Source: Vitis vinifera (taxonomy: Eukaryota > Streptophyta > Magnoliopsida > Vitales > Vitaceae). Taken from it: a DNA stretch of 64,000 bases. Made by a program: the position numbers and the translations under genes. The notes below the pieces were generated by a model that saw only the letters and a list, made by a program, of their open reading frames with translations, had not been told where the DNA came from and did not search any database. The stretch covers positions 7,404,001 to 7,468,000 of the forward strand of contig NC_081807.1 in assembly GCF_030704535.1 (NCBI RefSeq), in the 5' to 3' direction. Positions 62,228-64,000 of this stretch are shown here, in pieces. Every line of letters begins with the position of its first letter. Positions within the stretch are counted from its first letter, which is position 1.

Positions 62228-62470
62228 ATAAATAAATAAATAAATAAAATAAAATAAAATAAAAGTCTTAGTAGGCCTAGTGTGCCTAAACGGGCCTAAG
62301 GTGAGACTAAGTGGGCCAAGGTGGACCTAATGGGCCAAGAGTGCCTAAATGGATCTAGGGTGCCTAAATGAGCCTAAGTGCCTAAGTGGGCCTAAGGTGC
62401 CTAAGTGGACCTAAGGTGCCTAAATGGACCTAAGTGCTTAAGTGGGCCTAGGGTGCCTAAGTGGACCTAA
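62228..62470. repeat. (AAAT)n run and GTGCCTAAGTGGGCCTAAG minisatellite
   Basis: A run of AAAT/AAATA units at about 62228-62262 is followed by many imperfect copies of a 14-19 bp unit such as GGTGCCTAAGTGGACCTAA. It occupies the same place, just inside the 3' end, as the block at 14630-14765 in the sister element. Confidence 0.7.
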
Positions 62471-63344
62471 GTAGACTACCCTAAAAGCTATCTTAAAAAT
62501 GAATGAAAAGCCTAAGTCTAAAATTGGGCTGCCAAAGGTCGCAATAAGAGGTCAGATAATCCCTCAGCTAAAATCTCTAGGGTGACTCAAAAAAAGGTAA
62601 GTCGTACGAGTAGTAATGGGCCACCAAGGAGTTACTATGGGGCACTGAAAACGAATTTAAAGACATGTGCTAAAGGAACAAAATTGAGGGTCTACAGGTA
62701 ACCTGTCAAAGCATTAAATGCTCTAACAGCTAGTGATCCAATCAACCCCCAGCTCGACCAATCAAGGTTACCTTTTGCTATTTTTGGCTCTCGAGCTTAG
62801 AAACCTATAAATTGAGAGCTTCATTTCATTTATTGAAAAGATAACACTTGCAATCAATTGTCTACCTACATGTTCTTGACCAAAAAGCTCTCATTTCTTT
62901 CTTAGTGCATTAAATCATCACTTGCATATCCTTTAGTGCACTCTTGTGTGTCATCCTAGCTTTGTCTTGTATTTGAGTTATCCTTAAGCTAGGTTGAGGG
63001 ATTCATTCTTGTAAAAACTGAGTGTTAAAGTTTTCAAGAGGTTTGAATCTTGAAGAGATTGTGTAAGAGCCCATTGGAGCTGAAATCCAAGTGTAAGAAG
63101 TTTGGAAGCTTGGTTGAAGTTTCAAGTTAGTGGAATCCTCACTCGATTAGGAGATTAAGGAGAGTGGACGTAGGCAAGGAAGTGTCAAGCCACTATAAAA
63201 CCCGAGTTTGAATTCTCTAACTCTATCTCTTTATTTTTGTTTATATTGTGCTTGAACTTATTGTGTTTTAAAAGATTTTAAAAAACCCAATTCACCCCCC
63301 CTTTTGGGTGTTTTTCTTAATTAAGCATAGCTTTTATTTTCTCA

Positions 63345-64000
63345 TATTCTTCTCAAAGATTTACAAATGAAGATATGAAATAATCTCATAAAATCCTAAA
63401 ACAAAATTTTAGGCTCAAATGATATAAGATAAACTAAGATTGAATGGTGAACTAATGATATGCAAGTTTTAGAACAATTGTGCACTTAAAAACACTCTCT
63501 GAAGGCTCAAATATATTCAAAAATGGTTTTGAAAGATTGAATTCTTAAATCAGTGAAGATTGAAGCATTCTTAAAAAAAAAAAAAAAGGTCAAACTAGCT
63601 ATTACGCATGTTTGGGGTCAATTGGTCAAGCATCAGTTCAACTGATTCACTAGTTGTTAGCATTTAATGCTCTGATAGGTGACTATTAGGGTTTGTCCGG
63701 ACCTCAACTAGGAAAGGTCTAACCTCGACTAGGAGAGGGATACCATCAAACGAGAGAGAAATACCCTTGACTGGAAGAGCAACCCTTCTAGAAAAGAGAG
63801 AAGATTTCTTCACCCTTTGACCGGTTCTCAACCGAGAGAGGGTAACTGGTTGACCGATTCCTAACCGATTGAGCCAGTTCAATTCACCATTGACTGGTTG
63901 GACCATTTTTAGCCCAATAACCATCTTTTTCAACTCAAAACCTTTTAAACAAGTTTTAGAAAGTATTTAACTCAAGTTTTATTTGAAAATAAGAAATCAT
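63345..64000 (-). repeat. Family X repeat, copy 2, second part (continues beyond the window)
   Basis: After the TATTC duplication the sequence resumes the family X repeat, following 52765-53310 of copy 1 (GATTTACAAATGAAGATATG, GGCTCAAATGATA, then the CGACTAGGAGAGGGATACC stretch). By comparison with copy 1, about 300 bp should remain past the end of the window. Confidence 0.75.

Larger units (their letters stand above)
56652..62696 (+). mobile_element. Large LTR-type element (TGTGGACCC...GGGTCTACA) carrying gene-like fragments
   Basis: It starts TGTGGACCCGCATTTTTCAC and ends AAAATTGAGGGTCTACA, the same ends as the element at 10226-14975, and is flanked by a perfect GGTAA duplication (56647-56651 and 62697-62701). 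The outer parts (56652-57690 and about 61830-62696) resemble the other element; the middle (about 57700-61800) does not and holds minus-strand protein-like frames. No gag or pol was recognised. It is inserted in the family Y LTR, making this the innermost level of the nest. Confidence 0.82.
56080..63344 (+). mobile_element. LTR element (family Y, probably a solo LTR) inserted in family X, itself interrupted
   Basis: It runs from TATTAGCCCAAAGGTTCTCC to CTTTTATTTTCTCA and is flanked by a perfect TATTC duplication (56075-56079 and 63345-63349). The first bases were probably TG originally. Without the inserted element at 56652-62696 it is about 1.2 kb, with no coding interior, so it fits a solo LTR. 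The right part has the CCCCCCCTTTTGGGTG block. Confidence 0.8.

Overview
The window is nuclear DNA of a flowering plant. It has intron-rich genes with GT-AG and a few GC-AG introns, AT-rich intergenic DNA, microsatellites, MITEs, Ty1/copia remnants, a CACTA transposon and nested LTR elements. The protein families (plant GH10 xylanase with a carbohydrate-binding module, ZFWD-type CCCH/WD40 protein, GEM-like GRAM protein) and the look of the repeats suggest a woody dicot. Grapevine (Vitis) is my best guess from familiarity, not proof.

Layout. 1-5 kb: a complete seven-exon GH10 endo-1,4-beta-xylanase gene (+). 5-10.2 kb: AT-rich repeats and a decayed copia element (-). 10,226-14,975: a large LTR-type element with a perfect 5-bp target duplication. 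15-34 kb: a large, imperfect inverted duplication. Its left arm has a broken ZFWD copy (+) with a copia element inside an exon, then a GEM-like relic and an apparently intact GEM-like gene (-). Its right arm has a decayed GEM-like copy (+) and the intact ZFWD gene (-). A third copy of the intergenic segment lies at about 29.5-30.9 kb. 35-43 kb: a cluster of LTR-type repeats of the same family as the 10-15 kb element, then AT-rich DNA. 43.5-47.4 kb: a second complete xylanase gene (+), also encoding 583 aa. 47.6-55.3 kb: a third, dead xylanase copy split by a 6.2-kb CACTA element (TSD ATA), which itself carries a solo LTR. 55.6-64 kb: a nest in which one LTR element is interrupted by a second (TSD TATTC), which is interrupted by a third (TSD GGTAA). 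The innermost carries gene-like fragments.

The three xylanase copies share orientation and look like an old tandem array pushed apart by about 38.5 kb of other DNA. Four protein-coding genes look intact: two xylanases that would act in the cell wall, one GEM-like GRAM protein and one ZFWD protein. I see no operon-like or pathway cluster. The main story is duplication, inversion, gene decay and transposon nesting. All exon models were made by eye from reading frames, splice signals and comparison between paralogues in the window.
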